A DNA stretch of 64,000 bases from Rhizopus arrhizus. Lineage: Eukaryota > Mucoromycota > Mucoromycetes > Mucorales > Rhizopodaceae. Both the position numbers and the translations under genes were made by a program. Every line of letters begins with the position of its first letter. Positions within the stretch are counted from its first letter, which is position 1. Below are positions 44,868 to 53,811 of this stretch, piece after piece. Under the pieces are notes generated by a model. That model was not told the DNA's origin and did not search any database. It saw only the letters and a program-made list of their open reading frames with translations. The stretch is taken from the NCBI GenBank assembly GCA_024220505.1, contig JAKZZE010000004.1, forward strand, positions 310,001-374,000, read 5' to 3'.

Positions 44868-47800
44868 TGACCACTATTAGCATATCGCTATTCAACGCCA
44901 CTGGTCTACCAAAACAAGCTATCTCACCACTCCTTAAATTAGCTGAATCCTCTTCCGTTCTTTTAATTACTGAAACCTGGCTCCTCTCACCAAACAAGTA
45001 TCCTACATCCTGGCAGCAATTTCACACGTATGGTCAACCTATCCAATCAATCAAGAATCGAGGCAGTCTTGGTATTGCCCTGTTAGTCAACCCTTCCTGT
45101 CCTTTCGCAGTACAATACATCCCTCCTAGACATTCTCTACTAGCTAAGTATACTTTGTCCTTCGTTATATCAAAACACCTTGTCCATTGTCTCTACTTAC
45201 CTCCATCTTTGTCACATACAGAAGTTTCCAACATCCTTGACTTACTACCCTTGGATCTACCCAATATTACATCCACAATCATTTGCGGCGACCTCAATGC
45301 ACGACTAGGACATATCACTGGAGATACTATTCAAACTCACCGAGGACAAATATTATATGACTGGACCAAATCACATGATATGATTATATGGAATGAAAGA
45401 TTGGCCTATGGATCACCCACATATATGACCTTTAATGGTAGTAGTATTATCGACTACTTCATCAGCATGACAGAACTACCTTGCCCACAGTTGCTAATAA
45501 GAGACGACTTATCGCTTGACTCCTACCATAAGTTTATGACACTCTCCTTCCAAGTGACAACACCATCCCCAAGAACCAATGCACCCAAACGAATCCTATG
45601 GCGCTTGAACAAGCTAAAAGATGACAAGCTCAGATCTCAATATGTAGAACACTTTTCCCATATCACCAAAGATCTCATCCCAACCAACGTCCCTCCCTTT
45701 GACAACAGATCCTCCGCAGCGACATATATTGAGCAATTCAATCGAGCCCTTTGTCAAGCGATCTATCAATCTCTGGATTTGGTTTGTGGACGTCATACAA
45801 GGCGAACAAACGATTTCCAGCAACAGTTTTGGACGCGCGAATTACAAGAGGTCTTTGATCTTAAAGAATACTACTACAGGAAATGGCGGAAAGCACAAGG
45901 AATAAACTGTCTAAAGTATTGGCTACTCCACCAAGAAACTAAGGCTAAATTGCGCAGAATGATCCAACAGCGAAGGCGAGAAACCTGGAAAGATTTCTGT
46001 AACAAAATGGAAAAGGGAGAGTATACTAAAGCAATTGCAAGGCTGTGTAAAATACGTAAAAACAGAAACCTAAAACCTTCCTTTTCTACCATAGATGGCC
46101 CAGAACAGGCAGCTGAGGTAATGGCTTCGCACTTGCAAACGATCTATTCAGGACGACTACTCCAAGATATGGACGAAGATCACTCGTTGCGGTATCACAC
46201 CACTCCTTTTTCGCAAGATACCTGCCCAATTTTACTGGATGATGTCAAAGATGCTCTTAGACAACTACCACCTAAGAAGGCGCCAGGCCCTGACCATCTC
46301 CGGCAAGAGATGCTCGCTCCTCTACAACCAGCCATTGCACTTATACTACTGTTTCTGTTTCAGCTATGCTGGACATGGTCTTACACACCTGCTGACTGGC
46401 GTTTGGCCCAAGTAGTACCAATCTACAAGAAAGGTGATCCGACTGAACCTGGCAATCATAGACCTATTAGCCTCACGTCCGTTTTCCGAAAGCTGTTAGA
46501 ACGTAGTATTCACCACTTTCTGATAGATCACAGTCCTCCTTTAGACATAGCCCAAGGCGGGTTTCGCGAATCTAGAGGATCTTTAGACCAAGCCCTTTGC
46601 CTAGCAGAGATATGTACCGTTCTCCGTCGCCACTATCGCATAACCCCAGTACTAGCATTCTTGGACATCAAGTCAGCATATGACACTGTGGATCGCCGCC
46701 AAATATGGCACACGCTAGAAAAAACAGCACCTGCGGCGCTCATTAATCTACTACGAAACTTATTTGACGAGGTCCAAATAGAAGTATTACTCAACAATAC
46801 AGCATCTACACGCTTCTCGCCAGTCACCGGTGTCCTACAAGGGTCAATCCTCTCTCCGTTTTTGTATTCTATATACATTAACGAGTTACCTCGCCTTCTG
46901 CGCCTACGACCTATAACCATGGATATTTCCCCTACCGAACTTATCCTTCGGTTGAACTGTCTCCTCTATGCTGACGATGTGGTTCTCATAGCTGCTAAGG
47001 CCGACATGCCAAGCCTCCTCAAGTCTTGCGAAGACCATAGTTACAAGCTTGGGTACCGATGGAACCCAAGTAAATGTGTTATACTAGATCCAATGCAACC
47101 GTCTTCAAGTTACACTCTCTATGGCGAACCAATTCCAAAGCAACCTTCATTTCCCTACCTCGGAATTCCCTTTCGCCCTGGAGGCTATCTCGATGCTGTT
47201 GCATTGGTCAATCAAAACAAGACCAAAGCCCTTGCCACTATGAACCAACTCTCAGCCATTGGTGTTCACCCTAAAGGCTTTTCTCCTCTTCTTGGTACCC
47301 GCTTTTACAGTCACATTGTTCGTGCTCAACTGGAATACGGCCTGGCCATTACCAAGATCACCACATTCCTTAGCAAACAACTGGAAGATGCCCAAAACGT
47401 CTGTTTGCGTCGGATTTTCGGTGGCTCCCACACATCTTCCATCGCGGTAATGCTACATATGTCGAAGCTACCAACGATGCAGGAACGTGCTTATGCTCTA
47501 CAATCTCAGTTCCTTCTACGTTCCCTTACTCTTCCCGAAGATGCTCTGTTACACCATCTTCTTCCACATATCCGCCAGTCCCGAAGTCACTCCCAATGGT
47601 ACAAACTCTCTAGGTCTCCCATTTGGAAGAGATGCCTCCCTGACCCTGAGTCCCTGGACCGTCGCTCTTTGAAGTCGATACAACGAGACTACCGTCAAGG
47701 CAACCTCGATCATAAACGTTCCACGTATGCCTCCGTTCTCCTTCAACACTGCCGCACAACTATCTCTCTTGACCCTGTCCTATGGCTACCTATGTCCAAG

Positions 47801-48163
47801 TCTGAAAGAAGTCGTTGCATACGTTGGCGTCTTGGCTGGCTCCCTGGTGGTCGATACAAATCCTGCCCTCGACACCCTGACCAATCCTTCACAAAAGCCC
47901 ATACCATTCATTGTCTCCAGATGCATCGTAGACTCATGATGCCCGAAACCATCTCTGATCCATTGTCTTTCCTTTTAAATATGCTACCTACCAAGAAACC
48001 TCGCTCTCCTAACACAACACTCTCGTGGACCATTCGCTGGCCAACTATATGCAGAATCCTATATGAACTCGATTACCTATATCACGCTAAGATCCCACCT
48101 ACTCCGCCCACTCACCTTGGGCAAAGACTCTTAGAATGGCTACCCTCTTTTCCTTCTCACTAG
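44867..48163 (+). CDS. LINE ORF2: AP-type endonuclease and reverse transcriptase
   Basis: 1,098 residues. The endonuclease occupies about 1-225, with ITETWLL (metal-binding Glu), ICGDLNARLG near residue 140 and IIDYFIS. The usual SDH near the end of the domain reads DSYHKFM. Reverse transcriptase covers about 450-760: KKAPGPDHLRQEML near 469, WRLAQVVPIYKKGDP, HRPISLTSVFRKLLER, LAFLDIKSAYDTVD (catalytic Asp), GVLQGSILSPFLYSIYINEL, and LLYADDVVLIA near 700 with the catalytic YADD. A thumb region and a C-terminal Cys/His-rich motif (SCPRHPDQSFTKAHTIHCLQ) end the protein. All catalytic residues look intact. The start is fixed by the TAATG overlap with ORF1, implying coupled translation. Confidence 0.93.
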   Translation: MTTISISLFNATGLPKQAISPLLKLAESSSVLLITETWLLSPNKYPTSWQQFHTYGQPIQSIKNRGSLGIALLVNPSCPFAVQYIPPRHSLLAKYTLSFVISKHLVHCLYLPPSLSHTEVSNILDLLPLDLPNITSTIICGDLNARLGHITGDTIQTHRGQILYDWTKSHDMIIWNERLAYGSPTYMTFNGSSIIDYFISMTELPCPQLLIRDDLSLDSYHKFMTLSFQVTTPSPRTNAPKRILWRLNKLKDDKLRSQYVEHFSHITKDLIPTNVPPFDNRSSAATYIEQFNRALCQAIYQSLDLVCGRHTRRTNDFQQQFWTRELQEVFDLKEYYYRKWRKAQGINCLKYWLLHQETKAKLRRMIQQRRRETWKDFCNKMEKGEYTKAIARLCKIRKNRNLKPSFSTIDGPEQAAEVMASHLQTIYSGRLLQDMDEDHSLRYHTTPFSQDTCPILLDDVKDALRQLPPKKAPGPDHLRQEMLAPLQPAIALILLFLFQLCWTWSYTPADWRLAQVVPIYKKGDPTEPGNHRPISLTSVFRKLLERSIHHFLIDHSPPLDIAQGGFRESRGSLDQALCLAEICTVLRRHYRITPVLAFLDIKSAYDTVDRRQIWHTLEKTAPAALINLLRNLFDEVQIEVLLNNTASTRFSPVTGVLQGSILSPFLYSIYINELPRLLRLRPITMDISPTELILRLNCLLYADDVVLIAAKADMPSLLKSCEDHSYKLGYRWNPSKCVILDPMQPSSSYTLYGEPIPKQPSFPYLGIPFRPGGYLDAVALVNQNKTKALATMNQLSAIGVHPKGFSPLLGTRFYSHIVRAQLEYGLAITKITTFLSKQLEDAQNVCLRRIFGGSHTSSIAVMLHMSKLPTMQERAYALQSQFLLRSLTLPEDALLHHLLPHIRQSRSHSQWYKLSRSPIWKRCLPDPESLDRRSLKSIQRDYRQGNLDHKRSTYASVLLQHCRTTISLDPVLWLPMSKSERSRCIRWRLGWLPGGRYKSCPRHPDQSFTKAHTIHCLQMHRRLMMPETISDPLSFLLNMLPTKKPRSPNTTLSWTIRWPTICRILYELDYLYHAKIPPTPPTHLGQRLLEWLPSFPSH

Positions 48164-48357
48164 TGTGTTTTACACTTGATCCCATTCATTTTTTCCAAAG
48201 CATTTTTACCCTTGATCCCAAAAGGGTTTTTTAGTCACCACTATCCTTCCTTTATGAACTGCCTCGGGCGGAAAAGATGTAATATTACAATCGTGCGCCC
48301 AATAGAGGTTTAATTATTTATAAATAAAAAAAATTTGTTTAATCGTACTGGGATTCC

Positions 48358-49424
48358 ATTTCTTTTTGGCTCTTTTTCCGCTTTCCATCACTTTCCATAG
48401 ATTCTTGCCTTATTTGGAAAGCTATCCACAACAACAGACTTGATCCATGCCAACTGTAAAGCAGCTACAAGCAGAACTCGCTGCAGCTAAGGCTGAAATC
48501 ACCCGACTCAAGCAACAAAACGCTTCCCTCCTTGAGCGATTAGCTCATGCATCCAACGCTGTTGCTTCTAAGAAACCCGCTTCCACTTTAGTCTCCTCTC
48601 CACCGGTATCTCCTCCACTTACGTCTCCCTCACTGGCATCCGAAACCTCATCGCAACCCAAGTCTCCTCAGAAACGTCCTCCGCCTTCCGATTTAGGTTC
48701 TTCTCCTTCTCAGAAAGCTGCCAACCTTAAAGCTTCCACGCCCCTTCCTAGTCAAATGGCTGCTGCTGGCACCTTCAGTGTTCGCTCGACCAACCATGGC
48801 TACAAGTTCCTATACCTGCCTATACGCCGCCGCCTTCCTATAGGTCAAATACGCTCTCGTCTACGACAACTGAATATTAATACCAGGCGTATCCTCAACA
48901 TTCATTACCCCGACCGCGACCTTGTTGCCCTCCTAATTCATAATGATTACGAAACTGAACTCCGTTCGCTATTAAAGAACTTTGAGATCCCCTTTCAAGA
49001 TGATTATGATCCTTTAGACCCCTCGAACCTTCGTGACCCTAAATACGACGACTATGACGAAGCGGACAGGACGTGCGCCGCACGTGGCCTGTTTCTGTGT
49101 CGTATCCTTCGTGCTCTCGATCACCTTAGAGGCCCTATCAAGCAGGCTGTAGCCAGTTTCTTCGCTAACAAAGGATATTTGGATCGTGGCGAATTTCCTG
49201 AGCTCTTTCCCGTCAAAAACACATGAGCTCTACTTACTGTTTTCTCAGTAGCCTCTCTTTCTGAGATCCATTTCTCTGTTCCCTTTCTTCAAACTATAAC
49301 TTTTTTACCCTCAATCCCAGAGGGGTTTTTAGATACTTCTTTCACTCTTTGAACTGACCCGGGCAAAATTAGTATAAAAATACTGCGTGCCCACTTGGGT
49401 TTAATAAATAAAACTTGTTTAATC
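48358..49424 (+). mobile_element. ORF1-only non-autonomous unit 1
   Basis: A 1,067-bp unit flanked by GTACTGGGATTCC on both sides. It has its own 5' leader (unlike the LINE leader), one ORF, and a 3' tail related to that of the LINE: a hairpin, GAACTGACCCGGGCAAAA versus GAACTGCCTCGGGCGGAAAA, a GTGCCC/GTGCGCCC block and a final TTTAATC. It therefore looks mobilised in trans by the LINE ORF2. Its 5' leader matches that of the minus-strand unit at 509-1356. Confidence 0.82.
48447..49226 (+). CDS. ORF1-like protein of non-autonomous unit 1
   Basis: 259 residues. Coiled-coil start (KQLQAELAAAKAEITRLKQQ), Ser/Pro-rich linker (about 45-110), then the conserved domain with KFLYLPIRRRLPIGQIRSRL, RQLNINTRRILNIHYPDRD and FQDDYDPLDPSNLRDPKYDD. 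There is no zinc pair and no enzymatic motif. Full openness over 259 codons in a non-autonomous unit suggests the protein is under selection, perhaps coating its own RNA or competing with the LINE ORF1. Function is otherwise unknown. Confidence 0.8.
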   Translation: MPTVKQLQAELAAAKAEITRLKQQNASLLERLAHASNAVASKKPASTLVSSPPVSPPLTSPSLASETSSQPKSPQKRPPPSDLGSSPSQKAANLKASTPLPSQMAAAGTFSVRSTNHGYKFLYLPIRRRLPIGQIRSRLRQLNINTRRILNIHYPDRDLVALLIHNDYETELRSLLKNFEIPFQDDYDPLDPSNLRDPKYDDYDEADRTCAARGLFLCRILRALDHLRGPIKQAVASFFANKGYLDRGEFPELFPVKNT

Positions 49425-49437
49425 GTACTGGGATTCC

Positions 49438-50423
49438 GAGTTTTCGCTTCCCAAACACTTTTGATAATGTTTTCCTTTTAAGGAAATAACCCATCATGTC
49501 CACCCACCTTCAAACCATTCAACGATTACAAAATGAACTCGCAATCGCTAATGCCAAGATACACCAGTTGCAACAGGAAAACGCTTCTTTGCGGAAGCAA
49601 GTATCCTCTGAACCCACACCAACTGCAAACTCCAGTCCTCCTTCTGAATCTACTCCCCCCTCCTCCAAACGTCCACGCTCCCCCAGCAATGATGCTGCTC
49701 CTCCCACAACCAAGGTATCTAAGCTTCCGAATCCCAAACCCAAACACAGTTTAGCTGCCATTTCTCGACAATTTTCCTCTCCTACTGCTCCTTCCAGCTT
49801 CACGTTTATTCACGTTCCCATTCACCGTCGCCTCCCCATCCATCAACTCCGTGCTAACCTTCGTGAGTTGCACATTAACACACGCCGCATTCTGGATATT
49901 CAATATTCAGATCGAAATGTGGTCAGCTTCCTTATCCATACCGGTTTCGAACCTGAGCTCCGTTTTCAGCTGTACAAATACAAAATCACTATTCGTGACG
50001 ACTTTGACCCTCTGAGCCCCTCCATCATTCGTGATCCTACACTTCTCAATGAATCCATTGAAAGAAAAACTAAACTTGCTCGTCATGTATTCCTCCAACG
50101 ACTTGGTTCTGCTTTCCGCCGTCTCAAGGCTCCTCTTTACAACGCTGTCACTAACTACTTTCTCCAATCTGGACTCATAGACCTCAATTTCTTGGAGTCT
50201 TTTGATCTCGCTCCCCCTCACAACTATCACAACCCTCTCCTAGACAAGATCTAGAGCTCTTTTCTACCTCTTCCCTTCCCTTTCCTTTTTCCTTTTTGAC
50301 TATCAAAAATGTTTTTAGCACTCTTTTATCCTCTCTTTGATCTGACCCGGGCAATTCAATCCTAGAAGTGATTATGTGCTCAATTGTGTTATCTTAAATT
50401 TAAAATAAAAATACTCTTTAATC
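49438..50423 (+). mobile_element. ORF1-only non-autonomous unit 2
   Basis: A 986-bp unit flanked by the 13-bp target sequence on both sides. The 3' tail keeps a CTGACCCGGGCAATTC block and TTTAATC but lacks the clear hairpin. Its leader differs from unit 1, so the two are distinct subfamilies rather than a tandem duplication. Confidence 0.8.
49496..50254 (+). CDS. ORF1-like protein of non-autonomous unit 2
   Basis: 252 residues. N-terminal coiled coil (IQRLQNELAIANAKIHQLQQ), Ser/Pro-rich linker, then the conserved domain with TFIHVPIHRRLPIHQLRANL, RELHINTRRILDIQYSDRN and IRDDFDPLSPSIIRDPTLLN. It is closest in sequence to the minus-strand protein at 509-1303 (shared SLAxIxRQFSSPxxPxSF and DFDPLxPSIIRDPTL blocks). 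No zinc pair or catalytic motif. Confidence 0.8.
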   Translation: MSTHLQTIQRLQNELAIANAKIHQLQQENASLRKQVSSEPTPTANSSPPSESTPPSSKRPRSPSNDAAPPTTKVSKLPNPKPKHSLAAISRQFSSPTAPSSFTFIHVPIHRRLPIHQLRANLRELHINTRRILDIQYSDRNVVSFLIHTGFEPELRFQLYKYKITIRDDFDPLSPSIIRDPTLLNESIERKTKLARHVFLQRLGSAFRRLKAPLYNAVTNYFLQSGLIDLNFLESFDLAPPHNYHNPLLDKI

Positions 50424-50436
50424 GTACTGGGATTCC

Positions 50437-50810
50437 TGCAAGGGAGGGGGGCAAACTCAGATAAAAATAGTTACCAAATATAGTATAAATATGAATAAAT
50501 CAAGGGTGTGAGCTTGAAGTCGGTTTTTTTTTTAAAAATTTTTTTTTTCAAAAATTTGCCAAAAATCTCGAACAAAGTTAGCCATTGCAGAAATCTCACA
50601 TTTATCCATGAATGTTCACTTTATCAGTTGTGTGGATACAACAGTTACGACCGATATGATTTGACATGTATAAGAAGAATGCTATAATCTGGTGCTAGTC
50701 ATAAATTGTCTCAGAGCAGTGATAATTATCAGGATCTATTCTTATTCAAACTCATTTGTAAAGATTTAGTCCAGAACGATAAGACTGTATCTTATTGACA
50801 TGTCAAAACA
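50437..50810. other. Spacer after the LINE array
   Basis: Sequence right of the last 13-bp copy, presumably the original flank of the insertion site. It contains a T11-A5-T10 tract near 50524-50549. No gene or RNA is recognised. Confidence 0.35.
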
Positions 50811-51182
50811 TGACACTTAACACCTATCTTGATAGAAATACAGTATGAAGTAAATGAAGACTTTATTGAAAGAGCAATGAACTATTCTCTGTCATTAAAA
50901 AACCAATATGGACAATTGCCTATAGTTCTTGTTATTGCAACCAAGAGCGTAACGAATGATGTTAGTTTAAAGTTTATTGGCCCAAATGATCATTATATGG
51001 ATAACATCAGATGTGATTTTTGGGCGAAAAAATGTGTAATCCTTTCATCAAATTCGATCAAACTTCACCTGGAAAATGTTCCCTTACAGAAATTAGTGGT
51101 GCTTGGTCATTTCCTAACACAAAAGAAAAGATGTATCTTATCGATTGACAAAAAACACGATGCGACCATCCAATTATTATAG
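50811..51182 (+). pseudogene. Fragment of a PD-(D/E)XK-like family gene
   Basis: A 5'-truncated open frame reads HLTPILIEIQYEVNEDFIER, then a YSLSLKNQYGQLPIVLVIAT block and CDFWAKKCVILSSNSIKLHL. The IEIQ motif followed by a FxER-x3-Y helix and a PIxxVI strand resembles the core of PD-(D/E)XK nucleases of the Rpn/transposase-associated type; this is inference from pattern only. No ATG start is available and an in-frame stop lies at 50811-50813, so the upstream part is missing. It is a diverged relative of the minus-strand gene at 51304-51837, which faces it. Confidence 0.5.
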
Positions 51183-51303
51183 TTCATACTGAAAAAAAAA
51201 TGAAATAAATATGTATTTACAATTTGAATGCGTTTCTACAAGCTATATCTTGTCCATTTATTTTATTTAGTTTATTATTTTCTTGGAAGAATAAACCTGA
51301 TTT

Positions 51304-51837
51304 TCATTGCTTGACAAGATCACGAAAGAATTTGATAGTTGGATCATTGCTATGTGTACTGTTTTCTGGGTCAGTTACACAACAAACCAATGCGACAAAT
51401 TGTTGCATAGGATATTCATTAGCATAGTTATGAATAGATTCTTTACATGACACATAGCAACCGCTAGCCCAAAAATCACTGTTTAACCTCATCAAAAAAG
51501 CATCATCATTCATGTGGAATTTTGAACTTATCTCTTCGTTCGAAAATCCTTCCGTTAAAAAGATGAGGAATATCGGTAAAATATGATATTCCTCGTACAG
51601 AGATAGGCCATACTTGATTAACCTTTCCATAAAATTGGTATCAATTATATCTTGTACTATAATAACTATTGGTGGCAGATCTTTGCAACATTGATTGTTT
51701 GGAATATATATTAAATCAAAAATTGATTTGTTGGTCCATTGACAATGACCTAAAGTAAACGATGAACCAGAAACATGTATTCCTTTGTTGTTTTCTTTTA
51801 GTAAATAATAACGGCTTAGATTTTGTGTACAAACCAA
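51304..51837 (-). pseudogene. Second PD-(D/E)XK-like family member, truncated
   Basis: A 177-codon frame. An N-terminal segment (SRYYLLKENNKGIHVSGSSF, then TLGHCQWTNKSIFDLIYIPN) precedes the shared core: PPIVIIVQDIIDTNFMERLI, LSLYEEYHILPIFLIFLTEG, LNSDFWASGCYVSCKESIHN and PMQQFVALVCCVTD. Where the plus-strand relative has IEIQ this one has IIVQ, so the putative active-site Glu is absent. No ATG begins the frame and a stop precedes it. It abuts and slightly overlaps the end of the transposase relic, suggesting the two were joined by a rearrangement. Confidence 0.5.
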
Positions 51838-53811
51838 AAATTGATTTCACAATGATGTCTTTGATTTTTGGATTTTCTATCAATGTTCTGCGGTTATCCA
51901 TCATGATAAAGAATCCTTTTTTGTTGTGCCTATTAAGAGTGTCCATTACCACTCCATGAACTTCACAATATAATAAGTCGTGATATCCTTTTTTAAAGGC
52001 TGTTTCTTTTCTGAGTCTTTTGCTTTTCTTTTTTTGATGGCAGGATTCGAATATTCTTGTTCTAGCTTTTGTGCATCTGCTTTCGTCAAAAGATCAACTT
52101 TTGAAAAATTGACCGTTCCAAAATATGCTATGCATCCAACAATACTGATATTAGCACCTCTTTGTTTGTGAACAGTGACATTTGCTGTTTCTCCTACTTT
52201 AAAACAAACTCGACCTCTTATTATGTGCGTATTAAAGACAGCTTCATCTACAAATACGTAATTCTTTTGAAAGTCAACACCTATTTCCTTCCATTTACTT
52301 ACTACCTCATGATGAAGACGAAGTGTTCTCTCAGCATCTCTTTCTTCATTATATAACAATGCTCTTTTCAAAGAAAAAGCACGCTCAACTGATACATATG
52401 CCTCTGTCATGGATAGAGGTTATAACAAGGACAAGATCGGCTTAATAAATAGCGCAAAGGGCTCAGAGATTATGTAATAATTAACAATAGATTCAAGGAA
52501 AAGATACAAGAAGTGATAGAACACTTGGAATTGGACACGGTATTTGTAACTAAAGCTCAGACAAGGGACAGATCCAAATAAAGGGTTTTGCGATCCTTTA
52601 TTGGCTAATTATATTAAACAAGGACAAGGACAACAGAGAGCCTTATTACTTAAGACTAAGAATATATAAATAAAATATAGCTAAGATAACTAACAAAGAA
52701 AACTGGGGAATTGTCAAGATGTGCTGACTGTTTATACTTTTCCAATACTTGATGTATCGTGTGGTTGAATAAAGAATAATGGAGGTAAGATATATTATAA
52801 TTTAACTTGGGGATTTACATGATATAATATATTTGGTTATTTAATCCACAAGTTCAGAGTTGGTAAGATAAATTCATGCGTTCAGAATAGGCAATCCACA
52901 AGTTTACATTAAGCAGCATTTTAATTCATGACAGTCTTCACAGAGAAGGAATAGAAATATCATCCAAGTCTGGAAATTCTTTGAGAAGCGCTTCTTTGGT
53001 TAATTCAAGTGTTGAAGACTTGTTGTTATCAAGATACTGGATCAAAAAAAAGGGTAAGCTGAGGAAAAAGCTTCTGTTTTGTTCCTCTGTTTTTCGCTTT
53101 CGCAGCAAAACTAGGCAATACACTACCGTTGCTAGAGTTGAACACCTAGAGCAGCATGTAAGCGTTTTGTATTTGCGGTATTTACATACACTTCCTACTA
53201 ATAAATCGAATTAGATTACACTTGAAATACAAATGCCTGCTAATATCATATAGATATATATATATTAGCTAGCAAGGATAACTCATGTAATTCTTACGTA
53301 TTTTATTGGTACTGAACTTAAATTAATTGAGAACATTTTTATTTATAAATCAAATTTACTTTGACTGATGAACCTTCCCTCACTTTTAATAAAGGATTAA
53401 AGGAGACTCATTTCGCTTTACAGCCTAATTTACATTTATCGATTCATTAAAGTCAAAATCTCACAGTCTTGGAATATTGCAACGTACTGCCGCTTTAGAT
53501 ACAATAGTGCCTTCGTCTTGCATTATCTGTATAAACTGACGGACTTGCTCAATGATGTACTTCTTGTACTTTCTCTTACCGTCATCAATTGACATAATTT
53601 TCAAATTTTCAGTAATTGTGTCGATCTCCATGCCTATGTTCACTTTAGTGGTTTCAGTAACTGCATCGAAGTCAATTATCTTTTCGATATCGCCGTATTG
53701 ATAGGCTACATCTTCCATTTGTTCTTTGGACTCATAATCAATAATGTAGTAGTCGCTTGGAGGTATATAGCTAATGTAATCCATATTAATTTCTAAAATA
53801 TTTAGTGCCAA
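51716..53811 (-). pseudogene. Fragmented IS630/Tc1-type transposase
   Basis: Three minus-strand segments fit one transposase in order. Positions 53461-53811 carry the N-terminal helix-turn-helix part (KYKKYIIEQVRQFIQIMQ, then VSKAAVRCNIPR). Positions 52938-53070 carry LIQYLDNNKSSTLELTKEAL. Positions 51716-52410 carry the catalytic part with NYVFVDEAVFN (first Asp), GANISIVGCIAYFGTVNFSK and GFFIMMDN (second Asp). The third catalytic Glu and the C-terminus are missing, cut where the PD-(D/E)XK-like gene starts. Stops between segments make it inactive. It is a different subfamily from the relics at 31 kb and 59 kb. Confidence 0.7.

Larger units (their letters stand above)
43633..48344 (+). mobile_element. 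Full-length two-ORF LINE
   Basis: A 4,712-bp element with a 65-bp 5' leader, ORF1 (43698-44867), ORF2 (44867-48163) and a 181-bp 3' untranslated region. It has no poly(A). The 3' region contains an ACCC/GGGT hairpin and a CTCGGGCGG block shared in part with the two ORF1-only units. Both ORFs are open, so it could be active. It belongs to an APE-type (not restriction-like-endonuclease) non-LTR lineage. Mucoralean pericentromeric LINEs are a possible relative, but this was not tested. Confidence 0.92.
42981..50436 (+). mobile_element. Nested head-to-tail array of four non-LTR elements with identical 13-bp target duplications
   Basis: GTACTGGGATTCC occurs five times: 42981-42993, 43620-43632, 48345-48357, 49425-49437 and 50424-50436. 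Each interval between copies is one element in the same orientation: a 5'-truncated LINE (42994-43619), a full-length LINE (43633-48344) and two ORF1-only units (48358-49424, 49438-50423). All four elements end in TTTAATC just before the 13-mer. The simplest reading is serial insertion into the same target, each event making a 13-bp duplication. There is no poly(A) tail. Confidence 0.88.
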
